Assembly (NCBI GenBank): GCA_902799045.1
Contig: CADBZH010000007.1
Span: 1-51,583 of the forward strand
Direction: 5' to 3'
DNA from: an uncultured Eubacteriales bacterium
Lineage (GTDB): Bacteria; Bacillota; Clostridia; Christensenellales; Aristaeellaceae
DNA length: 51,583 nt
This document shows positions 41,943 through 49,880 of the stretch, one piece after another. A program made the position numbers and the translations under genes. Below the pieces are notes generated by a model that saw nothing but the letters and a program-made list of their open reading frames with translations, was not told the origin of the DNA and did no database searches. Every line of letters begins with the position of its first letter. Position 1 is the first letter of the stretch.

Positions 41943-43019
41943 ATGAAAAAAGCGAGCGTCGAACTGAACGGAGCGACGATCCTCGTCACCGGCTCGCCGG
42001 GCTTCATCGGGGCGAACCTGGTGCTGCGCCTGTTGAAGGAGCTGAAGGGCGGCACGGTCGTCAGCCTCGACAACCTGAACGCCTACTATGACCCGGCGCT
42101 GAAGCGCTACCGCCTGGATCGGATCGAAGCCGCGGCGGTGTCCTCGGCGGCGCGGCACGTGTTCATCGAGGGCTCCATCGCCGACCGGGCGCTGGTGGAG
42201 GACGTGTTCGCGACCCATCGGCCCTCGGTGGTGGTGAACCTGGCGGCCCAGGCCGGCGTGCGCTACAGCATCGACCACCCGGACGCCTACATCGAAAGCA
42301 ACCTCGTCGGCTTTTTCAACGTGCTGGAGGCTTGCCGCCGCCATCCGGTGGAGCACCTGGTCTACGCCTCCTCCTCGTCGGTCTACGGCGGGAACAAAAA
42401 GGTGCCCTTTTCGACGGACGACGCGGTGGATCATCCGGTGAGCCTCTATGCCGCGACGAAGAAGGCCGACGAGCTGCTGGCCCACAGCTACGCCAAGCTC
42501 TATGACATCCCCTGCACCGGCCTGCGCTTCTTCACGGTCTACGGCCCGGCGGGGCGGCCGGACATGTTCTACTATTCCGCCACGCGAAAGCTGGCGGCGG
42601 GCGGGACGATCGACATCTTCAACTACGGCAACTGCCAGCGGGATTTCACCTACATCGACGACATCGTCGAGGGCGTCTGTCGCGTGATGCGCGGCGCGCC
42701 GGCGCGGGCCGTGGGGGAGGACGGGCTGCCCGTGGCGCCCTACGCCCTCTACAACATCGGCGGCGGACGGCCGCAGAACCTGCTGGATTTCATCGCCACG
42801 CTGCAGAAGGCGCTGGTGGACGCCGGGGTGCTGCCTGCGGACTACGACTTCGCCGCCCATCAGCGCCTCGTGCCGATGCAGCCCGGCGACGTGCCCGTGA
42901 CCTTTGCCGACAGCGCTCCGCTCGAGCGCGACTTCGGCTTCACCCCGTCCGTCGGCATCGCGGAAGGGCTGAAGCGATTCGCGGAATGGTATGGGGAGTA
43001 TCATGGGCGGGGGCGCTGA
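41943..43019 (+). CDS. NAD-dependent epimerase, probably UDP-glucuronate 4-epimerase
   Basis: A 358-aa extended short-chain dehydrogenase. TGSPGFIGANLVLRLL binds NAD; the catalytic set is Ser in YASSSSVYGGNKKVPF and Tyr-x3-Lys in LYAATKKADE. LAAQAGVRYSIDHPDAYIES and FNYGNCQRDFTYIDDIVEGV are typical of UDP-glucuronate epimerases. With ugd it would make UDP-galacturonate for a surface polysaccharide. AGGAGG precedes ATG 41943. A transferase to use the sugar is not in the window. Confidence 0.92.
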   Translation: MKKASVELNGATILVTGSPGFIGANLVLRLLKELKGGTVVSLDNLNAYYDPALKRYRLDRIEAAAVSSAARHVFIEGSIADRALVEDVFATHRPSVVVNLAAQAGVRYSIDHPDAYIESNLVGFFNVLEACRRHPVEHLVYASSSSVYGGNKKVPFSTDDAVDHPVSLYAATKKADELLAHSYAKLYDIPCTGLRFFTVYGPAGRPDMFYYSATRKLAAGGTIDIFNYGNCQRDFTYIDDIVEGVCRVMRGAPARAVGEDGLPVAPYALYNIGGGRPQNLLDFIATLQKALVDAGVLPADYDFAAHQRLVPMQPGDVPVTFADSAPLERDFGFTPSVGIAEGLKRFAEWYGEYHGRGR

Positions 43020-43137
43020 AAGCCGGCGTGGAGCGCGCGCCCGGGATGCGCGGAATGCTTGCCGTGCGCTCCGTTTTCCATAAATGAGGTGCGTCACGGA
43101 AAGCTGTGGAATGTGCGAAACGCAGTCGGCCTACCAT

Positions 43138-43173
43138 GCGTACGGATCCTGCGCTGCGCTCAGGATCTGTGCG
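43138..43173. repeat. CATCCTGAGCGCAGCGAAGG-family repeat fragment, copy 3
   Basis: GCGTACGGATCCTGCGCTGC then GCTCAGGATCTGTGCG. It lies in the 438-base gap between the epimerase and miaA, which has no gene but also holds a GGGGCGGCG-family fragment (about 43216-43241) and the large inverted repeat at 43318-43432. Confidence 0.6.
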
Positions 43174-43317
43174 TTCCGTTGGCGAACAGCATTGAAAGAG
43201 AAGATCGATCCTCTTTGCAGGGACGCCGATGCGGCGCCCGCCCCGAACGTGACGATGCGCTTTGGGTGGGCGCAGGGGTGGCCTTCCATCGCAACGCCGC
43301 CCCAACAAAAGAAAGGC

Positions 43318-43432
43318 CCCGGATTGCCACGTCGAACCCTTCGGGTTCTCCTCGCAATGACGTACAACGATTCTTGATCGAACAACGTCATTGCGAGGAG
43401 GGACATGGAATGTCCCGACGTGGCAATCCGGG
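43318..43432. repeat. Head-to-head pair of GTCATTGCGAGG/GGCAATCC repeats
   Basis: Copy one runs GGATTGCCACGTCG to CCTCGCAATGACGT (43318-43363). Copy two is its inverse, ACGTCATTGCGAGG to CGACGTGGCAATCC (43385-43432), with different inner hairpins and a 21-base spacer. The whole can fold into one long stem followed by GGTCTTTTTA, so it probably also terminates the converging epimerase and miaA transcripts. Confidence 0.8.
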
Positions 43433-43457
43433 TCTTTTTATGCAGGGACGTCGATGC

Positions 43458-44345
43458 TCATTGCGCCAAAAACCCGTCGATCGCCTCCGCCGCCTGGGCG
43501 ACGGGATCTCCCGTCATGTCCAGCCAGAGGATATCGCCGTCCCGCCTGAACCAGGTCATCTGGCGCTTGGCGAACTGCTTGATGGCGGTGGACAGCCGCT
43601 CGACCATCTCCTCGCGGCTGGCGATCTCACCGGTGAGGTACTGGGTGATGAAGCGGTACTCCAGGCCCAGCTTGTTGAGGAATTCGGTGCTGACGCCCCG
43701 GTCGATGAGCCCCCGCACCTCCTCGATCATGCCCGCCCGGAGCCGGCGCTCCAGGCGCTCGTCGATGCGCGCGCGCAGCGCGTCCCGGTCCCAGGTGACG
43801 CCCAGCTTCAGGCAGTCGTAGCGGGGCTGGCTGCGGGGCACGTGGTCGTCCCCGGCGTGCAGCTTTTCCAGCAGGCGCATCACGCGGTTGCGGTTCTTCG
43901 GCTCCACATCCGTGTCCGGCACGGCCTCGAGGAGCATCTCATACAGCTTCGCCGTTTCAAACGTCTCCAGATATGCGCGGTATTCCAGGTCCGGCGCGCG
44001 ATCGCTCATCACGTAGCCCTCGGTGACGGAGGCGACGTAGAGGCCGGTGCCGCCCACCAGGAAGGGCAGCCTGCCGCGATCGAGGATGCCGTCGATGGCG
44101 GCGTAGGCCAGGTGCTGGAAATCGTGCATCGAAAAGAAATCGCCGGGCTCGCAGACATCGATCAGGTGATGGGGAACGCCCTGCGTCTCCTCCGGCGCGA
44201 TCTTGCCGCTGCCCAGGTCCAGCCCGCGAAACACCTGCCGGGAGTCCGCCGAGACGATCTCGCCGCCGTAGCGCCGCGCCAGCTGGACGCCCAGCCCGCT
44301 CTTGCCGGAGGCGTTGGTGCCCATGATGACGATGATCTTTTCCAT
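43458..44345 (-). CDS. miaA: tRNA dimethylallyltransferase
   Basis: Transfers a dimethylallyl group to A37 of tRNAs reading U-starting codons. The 295-aa protein has the P-loop GTNASGKSGLGVQLARRY (usual form GPTASGKS/T; here Asn replaces Thr), SADSRQVFRGLDLGSGKI, PHHLIDVCEPGDFFSMHDF and LVGGTGLYVASVTEGY. IKQFAKRQMTWFRRD is the C-terminal signature. It uses the dimethylallyl diphosphate supplied by the MEP pathway. It is followed by the inverted-repeat terminator on its 3' side. Confidence 0.95.
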   Translation of the reverse strand: MEKIIVIMGTNASGKSGLGVQLARRYGGEIVSADSRQVFRGLDLGSGKIAPEETQGVPHHLIDVCEPGDFFSMHDFQHLAYAAIDGILDRGRLPFLVGGTGLYVASVTEGYVMSDRAPDLEYRAYLETFETAKLYEMLLEAVPDTDVEPKNRNRVMRLLEKLHAGDDHVPRSQPRYDCLKLGVTWDRDALRARIDERLERRLRAGMIEEVRGLIDRGVSTEFLNKLGLEYRFITQYLTGEIASREEMVERLSTAIKQFAKRQMTWFRRDGDILWLDMTGDPVAQAAEAIDGFLAQ

Positions 44346-44431
44346 GTCTTGCTCCTCGATCGAGGGAGTAGGCAGTAGGGAGCAGGGAGCAGGAATGGCG
44401 GCTGCCGCGCCTCTCTGGCAATTCCTGCTCC

Positions 44432-44547
44432 CTAGAGTGTGTTTCTAAATCCCGGGAGATGCAGTTTCGAGTGGTTTTGGCTGCATTTCAAGGCGATTTT
44501 CCGAAGGCTTACTGGTTGCAAGTCGAGGATTTAGAAACACACTCTAG
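44432..44547. mobile_element. MITE with 21-base perfect terminal inverted repeats and TA flanks
   Basis: Left arm (44432-44452, starting CTAGAGTGTGTTTCTAAA) and right arm (44527-44547) are exact inverted copies. The outermost TA dinucleotides fit a TA target duplication as made by IS630/Tc1-mariner transposases. There is no coding capacity. It has split a stretch of GGGAGCAGG/CCTGCTCCC repeats between miaA and glutamine synthetase; those arms continue on both sides. Confidence 0.85.
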
Positions 44548-44571
44548 TCCCTTCTTCCTGCTCCCTGACTG

Positions 44572-46677
44572 TTATTTCACACTGTACAGTATGTCGATCA
44601 TGCCCGGATACGGCCACTCGGCCTTGGGCGTCATGGCCTCGCAGGTATCGCAGGCGGTGCGCAGGGCGCTCATGGCGGCGATGACATCGTCCTTGTAGCG
44701 CATGGCGCGCTCCAGGGTGTCCTCGGCGGCGTCGGCGTGGTGCAGGGCCTCGCCCAGCGTGCTGCAGGTGGCGTAGATCTCATCCGTCAGGCGGGAGATC
44801 TCCCGGCAGCGGGCCTTCTCGTAGCCGCAGGCCACGCCGGCCACCTCGCCCTTCACCTTTGCGTTCTGGCAGAGCTTCGCGCTGAAGGTGGACACGGCGG
44901 GCAGTATGTTGCGGTTCACCATGTCCATCAGCGTCTGGGCCTCGATGTGGATCACCTTCACGTAGCTCTCCAGCAGGATCTCATAGCGGCTGCGCAGCTC
45001 GGCCGCGCTGAACACGCCGTGGCTCTCGAACAGCCTCACGTTCTTCTCGTCCAGCAGGCGGGAGAGCGCCTCCGGCGTGGTGCGCAGGTTCATCAGGCCG
45101 CGCCGCTCGGCCTCCTGCGGCCAGTGGTTGTCATAGCCGTTGCCGTTGAACAGGATGCGCTTGTGGGCCTTGATGGTGCGCTGGATCAGGTCGTGCAGCG
45201 CCTGGGTGAAGTCCTCCGCGCGCTCCAGCTCGTCGGCAAACTGCCGCAGGCTCTCGGCCACGGCGGTGTTGATGACGATGTTCGGCTTGGCGATGGACTG
45301 GCTCGCGCCCGGGCTCCTGAACTCAAACTTGTTGCCGGTGAAGGCGAAGGGGGACGTGCGGTTGCGGTCCGTGGCGTCCTTGGGGATGCGGGGCAGCACG
45401 TCCACGCCGATCTTCAGCTGCTCGCGGTCGTGGCCGCCGTAGGGCGCGTCGTGCTCGATGGCCTCCAGCACCTCGGTCAGCTCGTCGCCCAGGAACATGC
45501 TCATCACCGCCGGCGGCGCCTCGTTCGCGCCCAGGCGATGGTCGTTCCCGGCGGTGGCCACGGAGATGCGCAGCAGGTCCTGATAGTCGTCCACGGCCTG
45601 GATCACCGCGCACAAAAACAGCAGGAACTGGGCGTTTTCAAAGGGCGTGGTGCCGGGGTCCAGCAGGTTCACGCCGTCGCGGGTGGCGATGGACCAGTTG
45701 TCGTGCTTGCCGGAGCCGTTGACCCAGATGAAGGGCTTCTCGTGCAGCAGGCACACCATGCCGTGGCGATGGGCGATCTTCTGCATCAGCTCCATCGTCA
45801 GCTGGTTGTGGTCGGCGGAGATGTTGGCCGTGGTGAAGATGGGCGCCAGCTCGTGCTGGGCGGGGGCGACCTCGTTGTGCTCGGTCTTGGCCAGGATGCC
45901 CAGCTCCCACAGCTCGTCGTTCAGCTCCTGCATGAAGGCCTGCACCCGGGGCTTGATGACGCCATAGTAGTGGTCCTCCAGCTCCTGGCCCTTCGGGGGC
46001 TTCGCGCCGAGGAGCGTGCGGCCGGTGAGCAGCAGGTCCTCCCTGGCGTCGACCATGCCCTGGTCCACCAGGAAGTATTCCTGCTCGCTGCCCACGGTGG
46101 TGACGGGCGCGGGACCCTCGTAGCCGAACAGCTTCAGCACCCGCAGCGCCTGCCGCCCGATGGCCTCCATGCTGCGCAGAAGCGGCGTCTTCATGTCCAG
46201 CGCCTCGCCGCCGTAGCTGCAAAACGCCGTGGGGATGTAGAGCACGGTGTCCTTGATGAAGGCGTAGCTGGTCGGGTCCCAAGCGGTGTAGCCGCGGGCC
46301 TCGAAGGTGGAGCGCAGGCCGCCCGAGGGGAAGGACGAGGCGTCGCTCTCACCGCGCACCAGCTCCTTGCCGGAAAACTCCATGATGATGCCGCTGGGCG
46401 CGGAGCCGCCGCCGCTGTTGTCCGGGCTGATGAAGCTGTCGTGCTTTTCGGCGGTGATGCCGGTCATCGGCTGGAACCAATGGGTGAAGTGGGTGGCGCC
46501 TTGCTCGATGGCCCAGTCCTTCATGGCGCTGGCGACGACGTTGGCGACGCCCAGGTCCATCCGCTTGCCCTCGCTGATGCAGCGCAGCATCTCCCTGTAG
46601 GTGTCCTTCGGAAGGCGCTGGCGCATCGTGGACAGGTTGAATACCTTGGCGGCAAAGCGATTGGCGACATCGTTCAT
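44572..46677 (-). CDS. glnN: Glutamine synthetase type III (GlnN)
   Basis: ATP-dependent glutamate + NH3 to glutamine. At 701 aa it has the length of the large GSIII class found in Bacteroidota, cyanobacteria and Clostridia. Features: [20 protein letters not shown] near the N-terminus, [46 protein letters not shown], and [20 protein letters not shown], which hold the metal, ATP and glutamate sites. ATG 46677 follows AAGGGGTG; the in-frame extension to 46758 crosses the promoter. Regulation may involve the palindrome at the -35 box. Confidence 0.96.
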   Translation of the reverse strand: MNDVANRFAAKVFNLSTMRQRLPKDTYREMLRCISEGKRMDLGVANVVASAMKDWAIEQGATHFTHWFQPMTGITAEKHDSFISPDNSGGGSAPSGIIMEFSGKELVRGESDASSFPSGGLRSTFEARGYTAWDPTSYAFIKDTVLYIPTAFCSYGGEALDMKTPLLRSMEAIGRQALRVLKLFGYEGPAPVTTVGSEQEYFLVDQGMVDAREDLLLTGRTLLGAKPPKGQELEDHYYGVIKPRVQAFMQELNDELWELGILAKTEHNEVAPAQHELAPIFTTANISADHNQLTMELMQKIAHRHGMVCLLHEKPFIWVNGSGKHDNWSIATRDGVNLLDPGTTPFENAQFLLFLCAVIQAVDDYQDLLRISVATAGNDHRLGANEAPPAVMSMFLGDELTEVLEAIEHDAPYGGHDREQLKIGVDVLPRIPKDATDRNRTSPFAFTGNKFEFRSPGASQSIAKPNIVINTAVAESLRQFADELERAEDFTQALHDLIQRTIKAHKRILFNGNGYDNHWPQEAERRGLMNLRTTPEALSRLLDEKNVRLFESHGVFSAAELRSRYEILLESYVKVIHIEAQTLMDMVNRNILPAVSTFSAKLCQNAKVKGEVAGVACGYEKARCREISRLTDEIYATCSTLGEALHHADAAEDTLERAMRYKDDVIAAMSALRTACDTCEAMTPKAEWPYPGMIDILYSVK

Positions 46678-46711
46678 GCAGATCACCCCTTGAAGATATA
46701 TACACGGTATT

Positions 46712-46740
46712 ATCTTATGATAATATCGCCGCTTTTTCAA
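46712..46740 (-). promoter_or_regulatory. Promoter of glnN
   Basis: Minus strand TTGAAA (46740-46735), 17-base spacer, TAAGAT (46717-46712), giving a leader of about 30 bases. Confidence 0.7.
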
Positions 46741-46750
46741 GCGGCGATAT
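46723..46750. promoter_or_regulatory. 12-bp perfect palindrome over the glnN -35 box
   Basis: ATATCGCCGCTT (46723-46734) and AAGCGGCGATAT (46739-46750) are separated by TTTC. It covers the -35 element and spacer and has no T-run in either direction, so an operator is more likely than a terminator. It does not look like a GlnR or TnrA site (TGTNA-N7-TNACA). Confidence 0.6.
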
Positions 46751-46812
46751 GGGGACATTTGGGGAAAGTATGTAAAATGTCGTGTTTGGCGTGTTCGTGC
46801 CGAGCGTTGCGT

Positions 46813-47019
46813 TCAACCGCCATTTTTCGCAGGCTTGACATTGCTGTCGGCGCGAATGCCGCCCTCAATCCTACCGTGCTCGGCTTCAAAGCGATTGATG
46901 CTATCCCGTATCAATACGAGCACATGGCTGTTGATGGAACGCCCTTCATAGTCTGCAACATATGACAGCTTATCCAACATTTCTTTCTCTATGCGAATGG
47001 ACACGCTCTTGACAGACAT
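46813..47019 (-). CDS. Ribbon-helix-helix DNA-binding protein
   Basis: A 68-aa protein. The N-terminal strand and two helices (VKSVSIRIEKEMLDKLSYVA followed by DYEGRSINSHVLVLIRDSIN) match the Arc/MetJ/CopG fold used by antitoxins and small repressors. The last 18 residues are basic and probably disordered. It has no obvious toxin partner; instead it diverges from a SLOG-domain gene with AT-rich direct repeats between them, its likely operator. The region is more AT-rich than its surroundings. Confidence 0.82.
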   Translation of the reverse strand: MSVKSVSIRIEKEMLDKLSYVADYEGRSINSHVLVLIRDSINRFEAEHGRIEGGIRADSNVKPAKNGG

Positions 47020-47035
47020 AAAACCACCCTGAATG

Positions 47036-47112
47036 GATATATTATGTATTTATTTTATGCCTGGGCTGTGTTATAATGTGCAAAATAGATATATTGTGTA
47101 TCTATTGTATTT
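47036..47112. promoter_or_regulatory. Direct repeats between RHH and SLOG genes, probable RHH operator
   Basis: GGATATATTATGTATTTATT (from 47036) and AGATATATTGTGTATCTATT (from 47087) are two copies about 51 bases apart. One overlaps the start of the RHH transcript; the other lies just after the SLOG-gene -10 box. This is the placement expected for a repressor controlling both genes. Confidence 0.65.
47049..47077 (+). promoter_or_regulatory. Promoter of the SLOG-domain gene
   Basis: TTTATT (47049-47054, weak), a 17-base spacer and perfect TATAAT (47072-47077). It lies between the two direct repeats. Confidence 0.6.
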
Positions 47113-47145
47113 GAAAGCCTGTCTTGGCGGAAGAGGAGACCAATC

Positions 47146-47673
47146 ATGAAGCTTGCGCTATGCGGACACAGAATAGAGGAGTTGCCGTATTCTGTGGATT
47201 CTGAAAGCTATGCAACGTTGGAATTGATGCTTTGGAAATCAGCCTCGAAGTATGTGGATTGTGGATATGACACTTTCGTCTGCTGTGCGTCACAGGGAAC
47301 GGCTGTTGTGCTTGGGGAGATCATCGCGGCGATAAAGGAATCGGAGAGGCTTAAGCTTTCGCTCATCTGTGTGATCCCATACCGTGAACAGGCGCGGCAA
47401 TGGGATGATGCCTGGCGATTGCGGTACAGGTATCTTCTGCATGACGCGGACAGAATCATACAAGTATGCGATGGGTATAAAAGCGGATGCTATCAGAAGC
47501 AAAGCCGATGTGCTGTCGATCAGTCTGACGCTTTGCTTGCCGTTTACGATGAAGCAAACAAAGGCAGAGTGGCATATGCCGTAGAGTATGCGCGCAAGCA
47601 TAACAAACCGGTGGAGATTGTCAACCCGTTGGACGCTGTTGTGGAAGAACAGAAGCGAACGACGTATTATTGA
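47146..47673 (+). CDS. SLOG-domain protein, DUF1273/YpsA-like
   Basis: A 175-aa Rossmann-like protein. The start MKLALCGHR, the middle CCASQGTAVVLGEIIAAIKE and the segment VIPYREQARQWDDAWRLRYR followed by VDQSDALLAVYDEANKGRVA match YpsA/DUF1273 of the SLOG superfamily, which binds nucleotides or nucleotide-derived signals (family knowledge). B. subtilis YpsA affects cell division, while other SLOG proteins act in conflict and defence systems. The usual GS-x-G-like loop is weak here (CASQGT). It diverges from the RHH gene. Function here is unknown. Confidence 0.8.
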   Translation: MKLALCGHRIEELPYSVDSESYATLELMLWKSASKYVDCGYDTFVCCASQGTAVVLGEIIAAIKESERLKLSLICVIPYREQARQWDDAWRLRYRYLLHDADRIIQVCDGYKSGCYQKQSRCAVDQSDALLAVYDEANKGRVAYAVEYARKHNKPVEIVNPLDAVVEEQKRTTYY

Positions 47674-47674
47674 T

Positions 47675-47754
47675 GACGCACAGATCCTTTGCTGCGCCAC
47701 GGATGACCACGATGCGTACACCTGTCATCCTGAGCACAGCGAAGGATCTGTCCG
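47675..47754. repeat. CATCCTGAGCGCAGCGAAGG-family repeat, copy 4
   Basis: GACGCACAGATCCTTTGCTG then CGGATGACC, followed by the inverse CATCCTGAGCACAGCGAAGG then ATCTGTCCG. Starting right after the SLOG stop codon, it is a candidate terminator. Confidence 0.72.
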
Positions 47755-47833
47755 TTTCAGGTATGAAGCGCAGGGGATCCGGAAGGAAACCCTGCGCTTT
47801 CCAATCTGAACGCTGAACTCTCAACTCTAAACT

Positions 47834-48397
47834 CTAGTCAATCGGCTTGCCGTTGGCATCGAACAGCGGCAGCTTCTCCAGGTAGATGATGTCGTCGCGC
47901 CTGGTGGCGTCGCCCTCGGCGAGGATGGCCATGCAACCCACGATCTCGCCGCCGGCCTGCTTCACCAGCGCCTCCAGCGCGTGGAGGGATTCGCCGGTGG
48001 AGATCACGTCGTCCACGATCACCACGCGCTTGCCCTTCATGTACGCGGCGTCCTTGCCGTCCAGGCACAGCGTCTGCTTGTGGTCGGTGGTGATGGAGCG
48101 CACCTCCACGGTCAGCACGTCCTTCATGTAGAGCTTCGGAGCCTTGCGGGCCAGCACATAGCGCTCGTTGCCGCTCATCCGCGCCATCTCACAGATCAGA
48201 GGGATGCCCTTCGACTCGGCGGTGATCATCACGTCGTGCTCCGGGCAGCGATCGAGCAGCGCCTTCGCGCAGGCGGTGGTCAGCTCCGGGTCGCCGAAGA
48301 TCACGAACGCGCCGATCATCAGCTCGTCGCTGATGGGGCACAGGGGCAGGTCGCGGTCCAGGCCCGCGATGTTCATCCTGTAGGTCATGTCACTCAT
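47834..48397 (-). CDS. Purine phosphoribosyltransferase-like protein
   Basis: A 187-aa type I phosphoribosyltransferase. The PRPP-binding loop is VVIVDDVISTGESLHALEAL (about residues 124-143), and DVMITAESKGIPLICEMARM is the upstream loop region. Overall it resembles adenine phosphoribosyltransferases of Clostridia, which salvage adenine to AMP, but xanthine/other purine specificity or a PurR-like regulatory use cannot be excluded. It has its own promoter inside the end of the upstream gene. Confidence 0.85.
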   Translation of the reverse strand: MSDMTYRMNIAGLDRDLPLCPISDELMIGAFVIFGDPELTTACAKALLDRCPEHDVMITAESKGIPLICEMARMSGNERYVLARKAPKLYMKDVLTVEVRSITTDHKQTLCLDGKDAAYMKGKRVVIVDDVISTGESLHALEALVKQAGGEIVGCMAILAEGDATRRDDIIYLEKLPLFDANGKPID

Positions 48398-48445
48398 ATC
48401 TCACACCTCATTTATATGTGTATAATGTCGTCAAATCCCGTGAAA

Positions 48446-48474
48446 ATTCTACCATCATAGCCCGCCTTTGTCAA
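48446..48474 (-). promoter_or_regulatory. Promoter of the phosphoribosyltransferase gene
   Basis: Minus strand TTGACA (48474-48469), 17 bases, TAGAAT (48451-48446). It overlaps the last codons and stop of the CAP-domain gene. Confidence 0.75.
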
Positions 48475-49702
48475 TCACCGCAAGGGCGCAGGAGTCGGTA
48501 TATCCGCCCGCGCTCCCGACGACGATGGCGCACTGTCCGGGGGCGATGGCGGTGACGACGCCGTCGGCGTCCACCGTGGCCACGGCCTCGTCCGTGCTGC
48601 GCCAGGTCAGGGTCAGATCGTCGGCGTAGGCGGGGATCACGTCGGCGGACAGAGCGAGGGTTTCGCCCACGGGCAGGACCGCGTCGATTTGGGAAATCTC
48701 CACGTTCACCACGTCCTGCGGCGTCAGCGAGATCATCTCCACGCGATACGCCAGGGGCCTTTCCGCGCCGCCGGCGTCCACCAGGCCGTCCACCCGCACG
48801 TCCCAGACCTGGTTCTGCTGGTAGTCGGTGAAATCCGTCCCGGAAAAGTCCGGCCGGAAGATCAGGCAGGGCCCCGCGCCGTAGCCCTCCAGGTTGAAGG
48901 CGAAGAAGCCGTCGGCGGCGTCCGCGGCGAAGCGGAAGGACAGGCCGCTGGTCGCCTCCGTCAGCGTCACGACGGGCCTGCAGGCGGCAATGTCGAAGGC
49001 GGAGGGATTCAGCATCGCCGACCAGGCCAGGTGGTCGTGGATCAGCTCGGCGGGGAAGGCCCCCGCGGCGGGCCAGCACACGCTTTCCCAGTCGGCGTCG
49101 GGGCGGCCCAGGTCGTGCGCGTACATCACCACATAGCTCATGCCGCTTTCCGAGTTCGCCAGGCCGAAGCCGGTGGCGGCCATCGTGGGGTTCAACGCCC
49201 ATCGCCGGTGGCCCAGCGCCGCCAGGTTTTCCTCGCCGTCGTCCCTCAGGAAGTATTCCACGCCCTCGCGCAGGATCGTTTCCCGCATCCAGTTGAAGCG
49301 GGCGATGCTGGAGGAGGTGGTGGCGATGTGGGCGGAGTCATAGAAGTTCCGGTCCATGTCCACGGGCCGGGGCGCGGCGTGGTCCACGTAGTCCAGCGCC
49401 GCCAGCAGCACCGCGCCGTGCTGGCACTGGTAGTCGTAGATGGCGCTCTCGTCCACGGCCCCGACCCCCGCCAGCCAGCGCGCGAAGTTCAGGCAGGCCA
49501 GCGCGTCCGCCGTCGCGGCTTCCTCCAGTGCTCCGGCGGCATAGGGGGCGCGGATCGCGGGCGCTTCCGCGTACGGGGAGGCCCCGCCTCCGTTGGAAAC
49601 GCCTGCCCAGGCCGCGCGCACCGCCTCGCGGGTGTGGGCCTGGGCTGCCGGGGCAAGCGCGATCAGCGCCAGCAATAGGATGGATGTCAACAGTTTTTTC
49701 AC
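48455..49702 (-). CDS. Secreted CAP-domain protein with C-terminal Ig-like domain
   Basis: A 415-aa protein with signal peptide (KKLLTSILLLALIALAPAAQA). The CAP/SCP-like domain follows (about residues 40-190): ACLNFARWLAGVG, the buried-His segment HGAVLLAALDYVDHAA, and GHRRWALNPTMAATGFGLAN. A middle region and a final BIG2-like domain (about 335-410: LPVGETLALSADVIP, TWRSTDEAVATVDADGVVTA) follow. GTG 49702 is chosen since GGGAG sits about 10 bases before it and it gives a normal signal peptide; ATG 49732 would add ten odd residues. Extracellular role unknown; CAP domains bind lipids or act as proteases in some families. Confidence 0.85.
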   Translation of the reverse strand: MKKLLTSILLLALIALAPAAQAHTREAVRAAWAGVSNGGGASPYAEAPAIRAPYAAGALEEAATADALACLNFARWLAGVGAVDESAIYDYQCQHGAVLLAALDYVDHAAPRPVDMDRNFYDSAHIATTSSSIARFNWMRETILREGVEYFLRDDGEENLAALGHRRWALNPTMAATGFGLANSESGMSYVVMYAHDLGRPDADWESVCWPAAGAFPAELIHDHLAWSAMLNPSAFDIAACRPVVTLTEATSGLSFRFAADAADGFFAFNLEGYGAGPCLIFRPDFSGTDFTDYQQNQVWDVRVDGLVDAGGAERPLAYRVEMISLTPQDVVNVEISQIDAVLPVGETLALSADVIPAYADDLTLTWRSTDEAVATVDADGVVTAIAPGQCAIVVGSAGGYTDSCALAVIDKGGL

Positions 49703-49880
49703 GCAAGAATTCACTCCCAAATAAAAATTCATCACAGAAATGCAAAAATCCTTCCAAAAGGGGCTTTTCAAAATGACGTTTTTCTGTTAAAATGAATACA
49801 CTATGGCAAATAAGCGCGTATAGGGTGGACACTCCGTTGCGCTTGTGCGCGCAGTAAAAAACTATACAGGGGGAATTCTC

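Noticed and set aside
38784-43097. 1437-residue open frame on the minus strand reaching over capA, ugd and the epimerase
   Set aside because: Only the last 185 residues are real (frr). The rest is antisense to three well-supported genes.
44459-44698. 79-residue plus-strand frame across the MITE
   Set aside because: It spans the non-coding MITE and antisense glnN sequence; no ribosome site.
46723-46750. Intrinsic terminator upstream of glnN
   Set aside because: The stem is perfect but neither side has a T-run, and it overlaps a promoter.
46813-47019. Classical toxin-antitoxin pair with the RHH gene as antitoxin
   Set aside because: No toxin gene lies on the same strand next to it; the neighbour is divergent and SLOG-like, so a toxin-antitoxin call is not supported.
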